Shown here: one piece after another, positions 1 through 10,281 of the stretch
Layout of the letters: every line of letters starts with the position of its first letter
Numbering within the stretch: position 1 is the stretch's first letter
Source: Selenomonas sp. oral taxon 892 str. F0426
Lineage (GTDB): Bacteria > Bacillota > Negativicutes > Selenomonadales > Selenomonadaceae
Direction of reading: 5' to 3'
NCBI RefSeq assembly: GCF_000468035.1
Contig: NZ_KI260539.1
Location: 270,718 to 334,717 of the forward strand
Length of the DNA: 64,000 nt
The notes under the pieces: model-generated
Told to the model about the DNA's origin: nothing
What the model saw: only the letters and a program-made list of their open reading frames with translations
The model's database searches: none
Translations under genes and position numbers: made by a program

Positions 1-795
1 ATGGACATTCTCCAACCTGTGATGGCAAGCGGACGTCTCCGCGATCTCTATAAAGAGGGCGCGACGGCGGTTTCCATGATCTACACGATGAACCAGGATG
101 GGGATTACAACATCCATCACTGCGTCCATCTCGCCATCCTCAGCGGACTGATGGCAAAGTGGATGGGGCTTGTGGGCATGGATCGTCAGAACCTTGTGCT
201 CGCGGGACTCTTCCTCGACATCGGCAAGCAGTTCATCGAGAAGGATCTGCTCGAAAAGAAGGGGCGTCTCACGGAGGAGGAGTTCGATATCCTCAAGAAT
301 CACGTGGTTGACAGCTTCAAGCTCCTTGAGGGGAGCGAACTCTCGGGGCGTACCGATCTCATGAACGGCGTCATTCAGCACCACGAACGTAACGATGGCT
401 CGGGCTACCCGTCCGGACTTGAGGCGGATCAGATCAGCACATTCGGCAAGGTGCTCGCTGTACTCGACAGCTATGACGCTATGGCATCCAGCCGCAGCTA
501 TGCGGAGAAGCGCTCGCCGTTCGAGGTCTTCAAGATTCTCTACGCAGACGTTTTGGACGGAAAGCTCGATTCGGAATACGCCGTGCTCTTTATGCGCAAG
601 CTCAATGCCGCACTCAATGGCTGCTGGCTGCGTCTCTCGGACGGAACGGCGGGACGCATCGTCTATATCGACGAGTCGCGTGTCACGGCAATGCCCGTCG
701 TGCAGCTCACGGACGGCGGCTTTATCGATCTCAATACGGTAAAAGATATCACCGTTGTTGAGATCATGACGGCGGCGGATGTCAGCAAACTCTAA
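1..795 (+). CDS. HD-GYP domain protein with substituted HD histidine, probably 5'-truncated
   Basis: The family hydrolyses cyclic di-GMP to pGpG or GMP in the cytoplasm. Residues 38-175 carry the HD-GYP core: an HH-x-x-H stretch near 39-43, the HHERNDGSGYP signature near 126-136 and the AVLDSYDAM segment near 154-162. In the usual LLHDIGK motif the histidine is replaced: residues 71-76 read F-L-D-I-G-K, with codon CTC at 214-216, one base from CAC. That histidine is a metal ligand in the family, so catalysis may be reduced or lost. The frame begins at base 1 of the window and most relatives are longer, so the true start may lie upstream. A terminator follows at 811-832. The family call is firm; activity is uncertain. 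Confidence 0.85.
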   Translation: MDILQPVMASGRLRDLYKEGATAVSMIYTMNQDGDYNIHHCVHLAILSGLMAKWMGLVGMDRQNLVLAGLFLDIGKQFIEKDLLEKKGRLTEEEFDILKNHVVDSFKLLEGSELSGRTDLMNGVIQHHERNDGSGYPSGLEADQISTFGKVLAVLDSYDAMASSRSYAEKRSPFEVFKILYADVLDGKLDSEYAVLFMRKLNAALNGCWLRLSDGTAGRIVYIDESRVTAMPVVQLTDGGFIDLNTVKDITVVEIMTAADVSKL

Positions 796-810
796 TTCAC
801 GAGATAGGAA

Positions 811-832
811 GCACCCTGCGGGGTGCTTTTTT
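811..832 (+). terminator. Intrinsic terminator after the HD-GYP gene
   Basis: A GCACCC/GGGTGC stem with a TGCG loop is followed by six T residues. Confidence 0.85.
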
Positions 833-843
833 ATGCGCGGCTA

Positions 844-872
844 TTTCCATCACACGTTGAATGCGTTATAAT
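844..872 (+). promoter_or_regulatory. Probable promoter of uvrB-uvrA
   Basis: A perfect -10 TATAAT lies at 867-872. A -35-like TTTCCA lies at 844-849, with a 17-base spacer. No clear LexA-type operator was recognised around it. Confidence 0.5.
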
Positions 873-910
873 GACAGAATGACTTTTTGCAGCACGAAGG
901 AGGGCAAGCT

Positions 911-2953
911 ATGGCGATGGTTCCGAAACTCAATACGACGATCTTCGAGAAGGAGATTCCGTTCAAGGTCGCCGCGCCCTTCGAGCCGATGGGCGATCAG
1001 CCGCAGGCGATTGCAGATCTTGCGGGCGGCATTGAGAACGGGATGGCGGCGCAGGTGCTGCTCGGTGCGACGGGGACGGGCAAGACCTATACGATGGCAA
1101 AGGTCATCGAACGCGTGCAGCGCCCGACGCTCGTCATCGCGCACAACAAGACCCTCGCGGCACAGCTTGCGAGCGAGTTCAAGTCCTTCTTTCCCGACAA
1201 CTACGTCGGTTACTTTGTCAGCTACTACGACTACTACCAGCCCGAGGCGTACATCGCGCAGACGGACACCTACATCGAGAAGGACGCGTCCATCAACGAT
1301 GAGATCGATGAGCTGCGCCACTCCGCGACCTGTTCGCTGTTCGAGCGGCGCGACGTGATTATCGTTGCGAGCGTGTCCTGCATCTACGGCCTCGGTTCGC
1401 CCGAGAGCTATCATGAGATGGTGCTCTCCGTGCACAAGGGACAGACCATCCCGCGTGAGGCGATTCTGCAGAAGCTCGTCTCCATCCGCTACGAGCGCAA
1501 CGATATTGCCTTTGAGCGCGGGCGCTTCCGCGTGCGCGGCGACGTGGTCGAGATCTTTCCTGCGGGCTACAACAACCGAGGCGTGCGCATCGAGATGTTC
1601 GGCGACGAGGTGGAGCGCATCATCGAGTTTGATGCCATGACGGGCGAGGTATACGGCGAGCGTCTGCATTCGATGGTCTTTCCTGCGTCCCACTACGTCA
1701 CCGAGGACGAGGATATGAAGATCGCCATGGCGGATATCCGTACGGAGCTTGCACAGCGTCTGGATGAGCTGAAGGGGGCGGGCAAACTGCTCGAGGCGCA
1801 GCGTCTCGAACAGCGCACAAACTACGATCTTGAGATGATCGAGGAGATGGGCTACTGCTCCGGCATCGAGAACTACTCACGCCACCTTACGCACAGGAAC
1901 GCGGGGGATACACCGTATACCCTGCTCGATTACTTCCCCGAGGACTTCCTCATCATGATCGACGAGTCCCATGTGACTCTGCCGCAGATTCACGCCATGT
2001 ACGGCGGCGACCGCAGCCGCAAAATCTCGCTCGTGGACAACGGCTTTCGTCTGCCGTCCGCATTCGACAACCGTCCGCTGACGTTCGAGGAGTTCGCCGC
2101 GCGTGTCAACCAGATCGTCTACGTCTCCGCAACACCGGGAAAATACGAGATGCAGCAGGCACAGCAGGTCGCACAGCAGATCATCCGCCCGACAGGGCTT
2201 CTCGATCCTGTGGTGGAGGTGCGCCCGCTCGACGGACAGATCGACGACCTGCTCTCGGAGATCCGCGTGCGGATCGAGCGCAATGAGCGCGTCCTTGTCA
2301 CAACCCTCACGAAACGCATGGCGGAGAACCTCACCGAATATCTGCGCGAGGCGGGGGTGAAGGTGCGCTACCTCCACTCGGACATTGCGACCATCGAGCG
2401 TGCGGAGATCATTCACGACCTGCGCGCGGGCGAATTCGACGTGCTCGTCGGCATCAACCTCCTGCGCGAAGGTCTTGATATGCCGGAGGTGTCGCTCATC
2501 GCTATCCTCGATGCGGACAAGGAGGGCTTTCTGCGCTCCGATACCGCGCTCATCCAGACCATTGGACGTGCCGCACGCAACGCGGGCGGGCACGTCATCA
2601 TGTACGGCGATGTCATCACGGGCTCGATGCAGCGTGCCATCGACGAGACGGAGCGCCGCCGCACGATACAGAACGAATACAACGAGGCACACGGCATCAC
2701 GCCAAAGACGATCGAAAAGCCCATCGTCCCACTCATTGAGATGACGCTCGTTGCCGCCGAGGACAGAGCGCCCTACGGCAAGAAGGACGGCAAGTCCAAG
2801 AAGAAACTTGGCAAGAAGGAGCGCGAGAACCTCGTCAAGAGTCTCCTGCGCGAAATGCAGCAGGCATCTCGTGCGCTCGAATTCGAGCGTGCGGCGGAGC
2901 TGCGCGATATGATTGTGGAACTTGAGGGCGAACTGCCCAAGAAGAAAAAATAG
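911..2953 (+). CDS. uvrB: UvrABC excinuclease subunit B
   Basis: UvrB is the damage-verifying helicase-like subunit of nucleotide excision repair. It is loaded by UvrA and recruits UvrC. The 680-residue product has Walker A GATGTGKT at about 52-59 and the beta-hairpin region rich in tyrosine ([10 protein letters not shown], about 100-115). It also has the helicase motif QTIGRAARN in the second RecA lobe and a C-terminal UVR motif ([13 protein letters not shown]) that binds UvrC. ATG 911 is chosen because AAGGAGGG at 897-904 precedes it; an in-frame TTG at 887 lies before that site and is unlikely. uvrA follows after 8 bases, so the two form an operon. Length is normal for the family. Confidence 0.97.
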   Translation: MAMVPKLNTTIFEKEIPFKVAAPFEPMGDQPQAIADLAGGIENGMAAQVLLGATGTGKTYTMAKVIERVQRPTLVIAHNKTLAAQLASEFKSFFPDNYVGYFVSYYDYYQPEAYIAQTDTYIEKDASINDEIDELRHSATCSLFERRDVIIVASVSCIYGLGSPESYHEMVLSVHKGQTIPREAILQKLVSIRYERNDIAFERGRFRVRGDVVEIFPAGYNNRGVRIEMFGDEVERIIEFDAMTGEVYGERLHSMVFPASHYVTEDEDMKIAMADIRTELAQRLDELKGAGKLLEAQRLEQRTNYDLEMIEEMGYCSGIENYSRHLTHRNAGDTPYTLLDYFPEDFLIMIDESHVTLPQIHAMYGGDRSRKISLVDNGFRLPSAFDNRPLTFEEFAARVNQIVYVSATPGKYEMQQAQQVAQQIIRPTGLLDPVVEVRPLDGQIDDLLSEIRVRIERNERVLVTTLTKRMAENLTEYLREAGVKVRYLHSDIATIERAEIIHDLRAGEFDVLVGINLLREGLDMPEVSLIAILDADKEGFLRSDTALIQTIGRAARNAGGHVIMYGDVITGSMQRAIDETERRRTIQNEYNEAHGITPKTIEKPIVPLIEMTLVAAEDRAPYGKKDGKSKKKLGKKERENLVKSLLREMQQASRALEFERAAELRDMIVELEGELPKKKK

Positions 2954-2961
2954 GAATTATA

Positions 2962-5793
2962 ATGAACGAAAGCATCAAAATCGAGGGCGCACGCGCCCAT
3001 AATTTGAAGAATATCAATGTGGAGATTCCGCGTGATAAATTAGTTGTGGTGACGGGGCTGTCCGGCTCGGGGAAATCCTCGCTCGCCTTTGACACGATCT
3101 ATGCCGAGGGGCAGCGCCGCTATGTGGAGTCGCTGTCTGCGTATGCGCGGCAATTCCTTGGGCAGATGGACAAGCCCGACGTGGACAACATCGAGGGGTT
3201 GTCGCCTGCGATCTCGATTGACCAGAAGACGACGAGCCACAATCCGCGCTCGACGGTGGGCACGGTGACGGAGGTCTATGACTATCTGCGCCTGCTTTAC
3301 GCGCGCGCGGGACGCCCGCACTGTCCGAGCTGCGGCAAACCCATCGCGCAGCAGAGCGTCGATCAGATGGTGGATGCGATCCTGACGCAGCCCGAGGGGA
3401 CGAAGCTGCTCATCATGGCACAGCTTGTGCGAGGGAAGAAGGGCGAGCACCGCAAGATCCTTGACCAGATTCGCCGCGACGGCTATGTGCGCGTCCGCAT
3501 CGACGGGGAACTGCGCGACCTCGGCGAGGAAATCGCCCTTGAGAAGCAGAAGAAGCACACAATCGAGATTGTTGTCGACCGTCTCGTTGTACGCGCGGGG
3601 ATGGAGAGCCGCCTGACGGATTCGCTCGAGACGGCACTGCGTGCGGGCGGCGGCGTGGTTTACGTGCAGGTGGTGGACGGAGAACTGCTCATGTTCAGCG
3701 AGAATTTTGCCTGCGTGGACTGCGGCATCTCGCTCCCCGAGATTGCACCGCGCATGTTCTCGTTCAACAGCCCGTTCGGTGCGTGCCCCGTCTGCACGGG
3801 ACTCGGCAGTCACAAGGAGTTCGATGAGGAACTGGTTGTGCCTGATCCAACACTCAGTGTGGCGGACGGTGTTTTTGCACCCCTGTCCAAAAATCCGAAC
3901 TCCTACGGGATGCGTGCGATTACGGCGCTCCTGCGTGCGCATGACTACGACGAGCATACGCAGTGGAACCGCATGGACAAGAAGACGCAGAAGATGCTGC
4001 TCTACGGCTCGGAGGAGTATGTTTCCTTCCAATATACGAATATGTTCGGCGAGGAAAAGGAGTACAACGTCCCGTACGAAGGGGTTATGCCCGCGCTTGC
4101 GCGCCGCTACCGCGAGACGGACTCGGAGGAGATGCGCGAGAGCTACGAGGACTATATGACGGAGACCCCGTGTACGGCGTGTCACGGCGCACGACTCAAG
4201 CCTGAGACGCTTGCCGTGACGATCGGCGGCAAGAGCATCGCCGAACTCACGGCGCTCACGATTCGCGAGGCAGACGTATTCCTCGCGGAGGCGGAGAAGG
4301 ACTTTTCCCCGCGTGAGGCAAAGATCGCCGTGGAGATTCTAAAGGAAATTCATGCACGTCTGAATTTCCTCCTTGATGTGGGACTCGACTACCTCACACT
4401 CTCGCGTGCTGCGGGGACGCTCTCGGGCGGTGAGGCACAGCGCATTCGTCTCGCGACGCAGATCGGCTCGGGGCTGATGGGGGTGCTCTACATTCTCGAT
4501 GAGCCGAGCATCGGCCTGCATCAGCGTGACAACAACCGCCTGCTTGCGACCCTGCGCCATCTGCGCGACCTCGGCAATACGCTGATCGTTGTGGAGCACG
4601 ACGAGGACACGATGCACGCCGCCGACCACATCATCGACATCGGCCCCGGTGCGGGCGAACATGGCGGCGAGGTGGTCGCGGAGGGGACAGCGGCGGAGAT
4701 TATGAAAAATCCCGCATCCATCACGGGGCAGTATCTCGCGCGCAGGAAGTTCATCCCTGTGCCGGCAGAGCGCCGCAAGGGGAATGGCAACGTTCTTGAG
4801 ATCGTTGGCGCAGCGGAGAACAATCTCAAGGAAATCAACGTGAAATTTCCGCTCGGGACGCTCACCCTCGTGACGGGGGTATCCGGCTCGGGCAAGTCGA
4901 CGCTCGTCAACGAAATCCTCTATCGCGGCGTCGCCTCACGCCTCTACCGTGCAAAGGGAAAGCCCGGCAAGCACAAGAAGATCAAGGGGCTTGAGCACAT
5001 CGACAAGGTCATCAACATCGACCAGCAGCCGATCGGGCGCACGCCGCGCTCGAATCCTGCGACCTATACGGGCGTATTCGATGCGATCCGCGATCTCTTC
5101 AGTCAGGTCTCCGAGTCGCGCATGCGCGGGTACAAGGCAGGGCGGTTCAGCTTCAACGTGAAGGGCGGGCGCTGTGAGGCGTGCCGCGGCGACGGCATTC
5201 TCAAGATTGAGATGCAGTTCCTCCCCGATGTCTATGTCCCCTGCGAGGTCTGCAAGGGCGCACGATATAACCGCGAGACGCTTGAGGTACACTACAAGGG
5301 CAAGACCATCGCCGAGGTACTGGACATGACGATCGATGAGGCGGTGGACTTCTTTCAGAATGTGCCGCGCATCGCGCGCAAGCTTGAGATCATCCGCGAT
5401 GTGGGGCTTGGCTACATCCGTCTCGGACAGCCCGCGACGACGCTCTCGGGGGGCGAGGCACAGCGCGTGAAGCTCGCGACGGAGCTGTCGAAGCGCAGCA
5501 CGGGCAAGACACTCTACATTCTCGATGAGCCAACGACGGGACTGCACGCGGCGGATATTCACAAGCTGCTCGTCATTCTGCAGCGGCTCGTGGACGGCGG
5601 AGATACGGTCGTTGTCATCGAGCACAACCTTGACGTCATCAAGGCGGCGGACTATGTCATCGACCTCGGTCCCGAGGGCGGTATACGCGGCGGGACGATT
5701 GTCGCGAAGGGGACGCCGGAGCAGATCGTAGAGGCTGCAGAGTCCTATACGGGGAAATTTTTGAAGCCGCTGCTGGAAGAGATACACAACTGA
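2962..5793 (+). CDS. uvrA: UvrABC excinuclease subunit A
   Basis: UvrA is the damage-recognition ATPase of nucleotide excision repair. The 943-residue protein has two ABC modules. The first Walker A is GLSGSGKS at about 32-39; the second is GVSGSGKST near 635. Both signature motifs ([10 protein letters not shown] and [10 protein letters not shown]) and both Walker B segments ending ILDEP are present. Zinc-binding cysteine pairs are visible as CVDC with CPVC in the first half and CEAC with CEVC in the second. The start follows AGGAATTATA directly downstream of uvrB. Full length for the family, and nothing odd was seen. Confidence 0.98.
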   Translation: MNESIKIEGARAHNLKNINVEIPRDKLVVVTGLSGSGKSSLAFDTIYAEGQRRYVESLSAYARQFLGQMDKPDVDNIEGLSPAISIDQKTTSHNPRSTVGTVTEVYDYLRLLYARAGRPHCPSCGKPIAQQSVDQMVDAILTQPEGTKLLIMAQLVRGKKGEHRKILDQIRRDGYVRVRIDGELRDLGEEIALEKQKKHTIEIVVDRLVVRAGMESRLTDSLETALRAGGGVVYVQVVDGELLMFSENFACVDCGISLPEIAPRMFSFNSPFGACPVCTGLGSHKEFDEELVVPDPTLSVADGVFAPLSKNPNSYGMRAITALLRAHDYDEHTQWNRMDKKTQKMLLYGSEEYVSFQYTNMFGEEKEYNVPYEGVMPALARRYRETDSEEMRESYEDYMTETPCTACHGARLKPETLAVTIGGKSIAELTALTIREADVFLAEAEKDFSPREAKIAVEILKEIHARLNFLLDVGLDYLTLSRAAGTLSGGEAQRIRLATQIGSGLMGVLYILDEPSIGLHQRDNNRLLATLRHLRDLGNTLIVVEHDEDTMHAADHIIDIGPGAGEHGGEVVAEGTAAEIMKNPASITGQYLARRKFIPVPAERRKGNGNVLEIVGAAENNLKEINVKFPLGTLTLVTGVSGSGKSTLVNEILYRGVASRLYRAKGKPGKHKKIKGLEHIDKVINIDQQPIGRTPRSNPATYTGVFDAIRDLFSQVSESRMRGYKAGRFSFNVKGGRCEACRGDGILKIEMQFLPDVYVPCEVCKGARYNRETLEVHYKGKTIAEVLDMTIDEAVDFFQNVPRIARKLEIIRDVGLGYIRLGQPATTLSGGEAQRVKLATELSKRSTGKTLYILDEPTTGLHAADIHKLLVILQRLVDGGDTVVVIEHNLDVIKAADYVIDLGPEGGIRGGTIVAKGTPEQIVEAAESYTGKFLKPLLEEIHN

Positions 5794-5824
5794 TTTTACG
5801 AACTGAAATAAAGAAGGTAATGTA

Positions 5825-6742
5825 ATGCTGATTTTGGGTCAGATGATCGTATTCTTTCTGATGATCTTTGCGGGGGCGCTCGCACGCCGCTATAAGATCA
5901 TCATTCCGAACAATCAGGAGCAGTTTTCCTCGCTGATTGTCAACATTGCATGCCCCTGCCTTATCATCTCGGCGGCAATGCACGCCGAGGAGCACATGGG
6001 GCTGGAACAGGTCATCGAGACGTATACCGCATACGCTGTTCTCCTTGCGATGATGTGTCTTGTCGGTTTCATCCTGCCGCTGCTCCTGCGCTTTCGCGGG
6101 CGGCTGCGCGGGGCGGTCAATCTCTCGTTCTGGTTCAACAACTCCCTCTTTATGGGGCTGCCGCTCGTGCAGGGTGTATACGGCGATCAGGCAGTCGTCT
6201 ACATGACGCTCTTCTTTATTCCCGTGAATCTGCTCTTCTTTGTCTACGGTGTTTCCTCCATCAGTATTCACAAGCGGCGTGGGCTCGAGATGTTCCGTAT
6301 GCTGCTGAATCCCGGCATCAGTGCCTCGCTGATCGCGTGCGTGATCTACTTCGCCGAGATTCCGACGCATCCGCTCCTTGCGCAGACGTTCGCCATGCTC
6401 GGAGCGATGACCGCGCCGCTCGCGATGATGATGATCGGTGCGTCGCTCAAGGACATTCACGTACGTCACATGCTGACGGATCGGAAACTCCTGCTCTATA
6501 CCTTTCTCAAGGCAGTGGTGCTGCCCATCCCGATTCTCTTTATCATGAAACTCTTCGTGACGAATTCCTACATTCTCGGGTGCAGCCTCGTCATTGTCGC
6601 CGCACCGACGGGCGGTATGGTGGCTATGGTGGCTCTGCTCTACAACAAGGTTGCCTATCCTCTGATGACGGAGATCATAGCCCTCTCGACGTTGATCTCC
6701 GTAGCGACGATACCGTTCGTCTCCATGATTACGGGGCTTTGA
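5825..6742 (+). CDS. AEC (auxin efflux carrier) family transporter
   Basis: This is an integral membrane protein of 305 residues, hydrophobic throughout, with about ten predicted helices. The organisation of two five-helix halves and the conserved FWFNNSLFMGLPL segment near 100-115 match the AEC/MdcF family. These proteins export or import small organic anions such as malate or malonate; the substrate cannot be read from the sequence. It starts 31 bases after uvrA, behind GAAGGTAATGTA. Cotranscription with uvrBA is possible but not required. Confidence 0.8.
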   Translation: MLILGQMIVFFLMIFAGALARRYKIIIPNNQEQFSSLIVNIACPCLIISAAMHAEEHMGLEQVIETYTAYAVLLAMMCLVGFILPLLLRFRGRLRGAVNLSFWFNNSLFMGLPLVQGVYGDQAVVYMTLFFIPVNLLFFVYGVSSISIHKRRGLEMFRMLLNPGISASLIACVIYFAEIPTHPLLAQTFAMLGAMTAPLAMMMIGASLKDIHVRHMLTDRKLLLYTFLKAVVLPIPILFIMKLFVTNSYILGCSLVIVAAPTGGMVAMVALLYNKVAYPLMTEIIALSTLISVATIPFVSMITGL

Positions 6743-6759
6743 CAGCTTAGGAGGTAAAA

Positions 6760-7914
6760 TTGCCCGGTTTTTTTGTGATTTTCCTGCTGGTCGTACTCGC
6801 CTGTCTCGGATTGTGCCTGTATGCGCTGCGCTATTTGGCGACGGGGCAGCGGCTGCGTATCCTGCGCATCGCGTTGACTGTCGCTGAGCTCGGGGGCGTG
6901 GGTCTGCTCTACTATTTGTTCAGTACCCATCAAACGGAGGGCTGGGCAGGCATGATTGCGCTGCCCATCATTCTCCTGCTCGTGGGGCAGATGATTACCC
7001 TTGGATTCGTCGTCCTTGCTGTCGTTGTGCGTGCCCTCCGGCGCAGGATCGAGGCTGTTCCGTACAATGCCGAACGGCGCCGCGTACTGAAAAATGCGGC
7101 ACTCTATCCTGCGGCGGGATTTCTGCTCAGCAGCTATGGTGCATTCATTGAACGCCATCGAACGGTACGGCGCGACTACACCATTCCGATTGCGAATCTT
7201 CCACATGAAGCGGACGGCATGGTGATCGCACAGATCAGCGACGTGCATCTTGGTACATATTTTTCGGTTGAGGATTTTGATGCACTTCTTACGGAAGTCG
7301 CGGCGGGCGGTGCGGACTTGCTCGCCGTGACGGGTGATATCTTCGATGATGAGCGATTGAACGAGCCAGCAGCAGCGGTACTTGCCGCGCATGCGGGGGA
7401 CTGGCGTGACGGGATCTGGTACTGTATCGGCAACCATGAATATTATCGGAATGGGCGCCCCCTCGTTGATCACATGGCGCGTGAGGGGATAGTGCATGTC
7501 GTCTTAAACAGTGCAGCGCGGGTCACGGGGCGCGGAGGACTCTATATCGCGGGCGTCGATTATCCCTTTGCGCGCGGGGATGCATTTTATCCGCAAAAGG
7601 CAGCCTACTTTGCAGATGCCATGAAGGTGGTTCCTGCGGATACAATGACGATATTGCTCGCGCATCACCCCGAGTTTATCGATGATGCGGCGGCACATGG
7701 CAGCGTGCCGCTGACGCTGACAGGTCATACACACGGGAGTCAGTTCGGCATCCTTGGGGTGCCCCTGTTCCCTGTGTTCAAATATACGCGCGGCATGGTG
7801 CGCATTGGTGAGAGCTATGGCTATGTCCATACGGGCAACGGCAGCTGGTTCCCCCTGCGTATCGGATGTCCGCCCGAAATAACATATTTTAGATTGGAGA
7901 GAACTGAACGATGA
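6760..7914 (+). CDS. Membrane-anchored metallophosphoesterase (YaeI/YkuE type)
   Basis: The first 130 residues hold about three hydrophobic helices. The rest is a calcineurin-like phosphoesterase domain with its metal ligands in order: ISDVHLG (about 161-167), TGDIFDD (about 190), GNHEYY (about 227), AHHPEF and GHTHGSQFG. Relatives include YkuE and YaeI, which act at the membrane surface on lipid or nucleotide phosphoesters; the substrate here is unknown. The start is a TTG at 6760 with a strong TTAGGAGG just upstream; no ATG lies nearby in frame. The gene overlaps the next one by ATGA. Confidence 0.85.
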   Translation: MPGFFVIFLLVVLACLGLCLYALRYLATGQRLRILRIALTVAELGGVGLLYYLFSTHQTEGWAGMIALPIILLLVGQMITLGFVVLAVVVRALRRRIEAVPYNAERRRVLKNAALYPAAGFLLSSYGAFIERHRTVRRDYTIPIANLPHEADGMVIAQISDVHLGTYFSVEDFDALLTEVAAGGADLLAVTGDIFDDERLNEPAAAVLAAHAGDWRDGIWYCIGNHEYYRNGRPLVDHMAREGIVHVVLNSAARVTGRGGLYIAGVDYPFARGDAFYPQKAAYFADAMKVVPADTMTILLAHHPEFIDDAAAHGSVPLTLTGHTHGSQFGILGVPLFPVFKYTRGMVRIGESYGYVHTGNGSWFPLRIGCPPEITYFRLERTER

Positions 7915-9368
7915 GTTGGATGGATGATTATACAGCGATTCGCGAGGACATTCACACGGGATATATCTATGAGGCGATTGAGGCGATTCTCTATCTGCGC
8001 GCCCATGAAGAGATCCCTGCGGACGAGCAGTGGCGCTTCTCTGAGATGATGGGCGCGTGCTGCGGTGCGCTCGCAGATACAGAGGGCGCGATTGCGGCGT
8101 ATTTCGAGGCGGCGACGGAGGATAAGTTCCTGCGCAGTCAGCGCTCGCATTTCTCGAACTATCTCTACCTCTGCCACGCCGCTGCAAACCTGACTCCGTC
8201 GCAGCTGAAGGCACAGTTCGATATGTATGCAACACTCTATCGGAACGAGGAGCCACTTGCTCCGCGCGCGAATGTACGTCATGACCGCCTGCGTATCGGA
8301 TTCCTCGCACAGCATTTCCTCAGCTCCTCCTCATCACTCTTTTACGAGGCGCTGCTGCGCAGTCTTGGAGCGAAATATGACGTTTACGCATATGCACTCG
8401 ACGACCGTACAGATGCCTTTACAGATGAGTTGCGCGGCAGTGTCAGTTACCAGGCACTTGCAAATCTCTCCATCGAGGAACAAGCGCAGCGTATCCGCGC
8501 AGACGAGATCGATGTTCTCTTTGACCTCGGCGGACATACGGACGGCGGCATGACCCTCATGGTGCTCGCACGCTGCCCAGCTCCTGTGCAGATCTCCGGC
8601 ATTGGCTGGTTTGCCACGACAGGCGTGCCCTTCGTGGACGCTTTCCTCACAGATGAAGTGCTCTCACCTGCGGGGGTGGAGGAGTTCTATAGCGAGCAGC
8701 TGCTCCGTCTGCCGCATGCGTTCCACTTCACGCCTGATGCGGGAATGCGCGCAAGTACAGTAGCGGACCGCCCTGCCGATGCGCCCATCACCTTCGGAGT
8801 GCTCCAGAACTTTATGAAGATCAACGAGGAGTGTCTCAAATCCTGGGGACGTATCCTCAAAAAACTGCCGAAAGCACAGCTCATCCTGCAGGACGCATCT
8901 GTGGACAGTCCGCTGCGCGTTACGACCATCCTCGAGATGATCGAGGGGCTGAAGCTGCCTGCGAAGCGCATCTTCGTCCGTACGGGAAAGCACGACTATC
9001 TCGGCGACTACGGCGATATCGACATTGCCCTCGATACGTTCCCGTATACGGGCGGCGCCTCGACGGCTACCTCTCTATATATGGGCGTGCCTGTCATCAC
9101 CCTGCGTGGGCAAACGCATCATGCTGCGCGTCTTGGTGCATCCATGCTCACGGCGGCAGGAAAAACGGCATGGATTGCAGATGATGTGCGTGCATATGAG
9201 CAGATGGCCGTGCACATGGCGGAGGACATCGTCGGTGTTCGGACGAACCGCACGGCACTACGTGCGGAGGTGGAGGCCTCTGCGCTGATGGATAGGACGG
9301 CATATCTCACAGCATTTACGAGCGAGATTGAACGTCTGTGGGCAGAGCGCGGAGATTTTATACGTTGA
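7911..9368 (+). CDS. GT41 / SPINDLY-type O-linked glycosyltransferase
   Basis: The 485-residue protein starts with about 120 helical residues that look like degenerate TPR repeats. A GT-B catalytic region follows, resembling O-GlcNAc transferase/SPINDLY. Diagnostic segments are FDLGGHTDGG (about 203-212), the APVQISGIGW...TTGVPFVDAF block after it, the SWGRILKKLP region and the C-terminal DTFPYTGGASTATSLYMGVPV-type nucleotide-sugar site. In bacteria such enzymes glycosylate surface proteins, often flagellin. It starts inside the stop of the phosphoesterase gene (ATGA) and is coupled to a methyltransferase gene, suggesting glycan addition and then modification. Target and sugar are unknown. 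Confidence 0.82.
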   Translation: MSWMDDYTAIREDIHTGYIYEAIEAILYLRAHEEIPADEQWRFSEMMGACCGALADTEGAIAAYFEAATEDKFLRSQRSHFSNYLYLCHAAANLTPSQLKAQFDMYATLYRNEEPLAPRANVRHDRLRIGFLAQHFLSSSSSLFYEALLRSLGAKYDVYAYALDDRTDAFTDELRGSVSYQALANLSIEEQAQRIRADEIDVLFDLGGHTDGGMTLMVLARCPAPVQISGIGWFATTGVPFVDAFLTDEVLSPAGVEEFYSEQLLRLPHAFHFTPDAGMRASTVADRPADAPITFGVLQNFMKINEECLKSWGRILKKLPKAQLILQDASVDSPLRVTTILEMIEGLKLPAKRIFVRTGKHDYLGDYGDIDIALDTFPYTGGASTATSLYMGVPVITLRGQTHHAARLGASMLTAAGKTAWIADDVRAYEQMAVHMAEDIVGVRTNRTALRAEVEASALMDRTAYLTAFTSEIERLWAERGDFIR

Positions 9369-10189
9369 AAAACGAGCTTCTTGACCTCCTCGTACCGAGT
9401 GCAGAAACACTCCGCATCCTCATCGTCGATGGATCGGCATACCTCAGGCGGCTGCGGCAGATGCACCCAAATGCGGAGATTCACGCCGTTACGCCCTATG
9501 CGGAGGTTGCGGAACATGCCGTTCTTGCTGATCTCCGTGTGCACTGGCATGTACTTGATTGGCGGCGTGAACCGCTGCCGTTTGCAGAGCTGTTTTTTGA
9601 CCGCATCGTTTCAGAATTTGCCATTGAGTCTGCATACGAACCATATGACAGTCTCATGGCGCTGAACCGTGCACTCAAGGAGACGGGAACGCTCTATACG
9701 AGCTACACGAATATCCGCTATCACCGTATTCTTGCAGGTCTGCGCAATGGGGAATTTCCCGTTCGAGGTGACCGTCATCTCTACGCCAAGCCAGAGATCG
9801 TACGACTTCTCAACGACACGCTCTACAAGGAGATTCATTTCTTTGCGGGCGAGCGTGACGATGATCCGGCGGGTGGAGAATCGTGGGCAGAGGAAGGGTT
9901 TTTGAACATCAGCGATGATCTCACGACACGCACATGGCTCGTCCGTGCGGATCGGAGTACAGCTGCCGCGGCCAACCTTAAGATGTTCTTTTCCTATGAG
10001 ACACGCCGCACGATCGCGCGCCTCTTACACCGCATCGAATACAATATTGATGTGGAAGAGGCGGTGTCAGCCCTGCACGACCTGTGCAAACGTGAGGGAA
10101 TTTTCGACGAATATTTGGCCGACTTTATCACAGAAGTCTGTGTGCATGATGAACGCGTGCGTTTTCTGGTGGATGAATATAAAAAGTAA
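9365..10189 (+). CDS. Class I methyltransferase-like protein coupled to the glycosyltransferase
   Basis: This is a 274-residue protein. The segment near 19-75 (RILIVDGSAYLRRL, then LRVHWHVLDWRREPLPF and FFDRIVSEFAIE) has the strand/helix order of a SAM-dependent methyltransferase fold. The glycine-rich SAM loop is weak, so the activity is not certain. A TTG at 9365 is preferred as the start: it overlaps the previous stop (TTGA) and has GGAG at 9351-9354. A start at 9338 would overlap the previous gene more and has no better ribosome site. The C-terminal third is helical and not recognised. The pairing suggests a role in protein glycosylation. Confidence 0.6.
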   Translation: MKNELLDLLVPSAETLRILIVDGSAYLRRLRQMHPNAEIHAVTPYAEVAEHAVLADLRVHWHVLDWRREPLPFAELFFDRIVSEFAIESAYEPYDSLMALNRALKETGTLYTSYTNIRYHRILAGLRNGEFPVRGDRHLYAKPEIVRLLNDTLYKEIHFFAGERDDDPAGGESWAEEGFLNISDDLTTRTWLVRADRSTAAAANLKMFFSYETRRTIARLLHRIEYNIDVEEAVSALHDLCKREGIFDEYLADFITEVCVHDERVRFLVDEYKK

Positions 10190-10209
10190 ACCATAAATAG
10201 AATATTTAG

Positions 10210-10271
10210 TTGACGCAAATAGATTCCTGCCTTATAATGGGAAACATAAAAAAGATTTATTATAAGGCAGG
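10210..10271 (+). promoter_or_regulatory. bioB promoter overlapped by a 13-bp perfect dyad (probable operator)
   Basis: TTGACG at 10210-10215 and TATAAT at 10233-10238, with a 17-base spacer, make a near-perfect sigma-70 promoter. CCTGCCTTATAAT at 10226-10238 is repeated in inverse orientation at 10259-10271, separated by 20 bases. The left arm covers the -10 box. The right arm reaches the ribosome-binding region before ATG 10282. The geometry suits a repressor such as BirA, although the arms do not match the classical BirA half-site. Confidence 0.7.
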
Positions 10272-10281
10272 GATTTTTTTC

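Noticed and set aside
3040-4185. 381-codon minus-strand frame opposite uvrA
   Set aside because: No motif and no ribosome site; UvrA on the plus strand is unambiguous.
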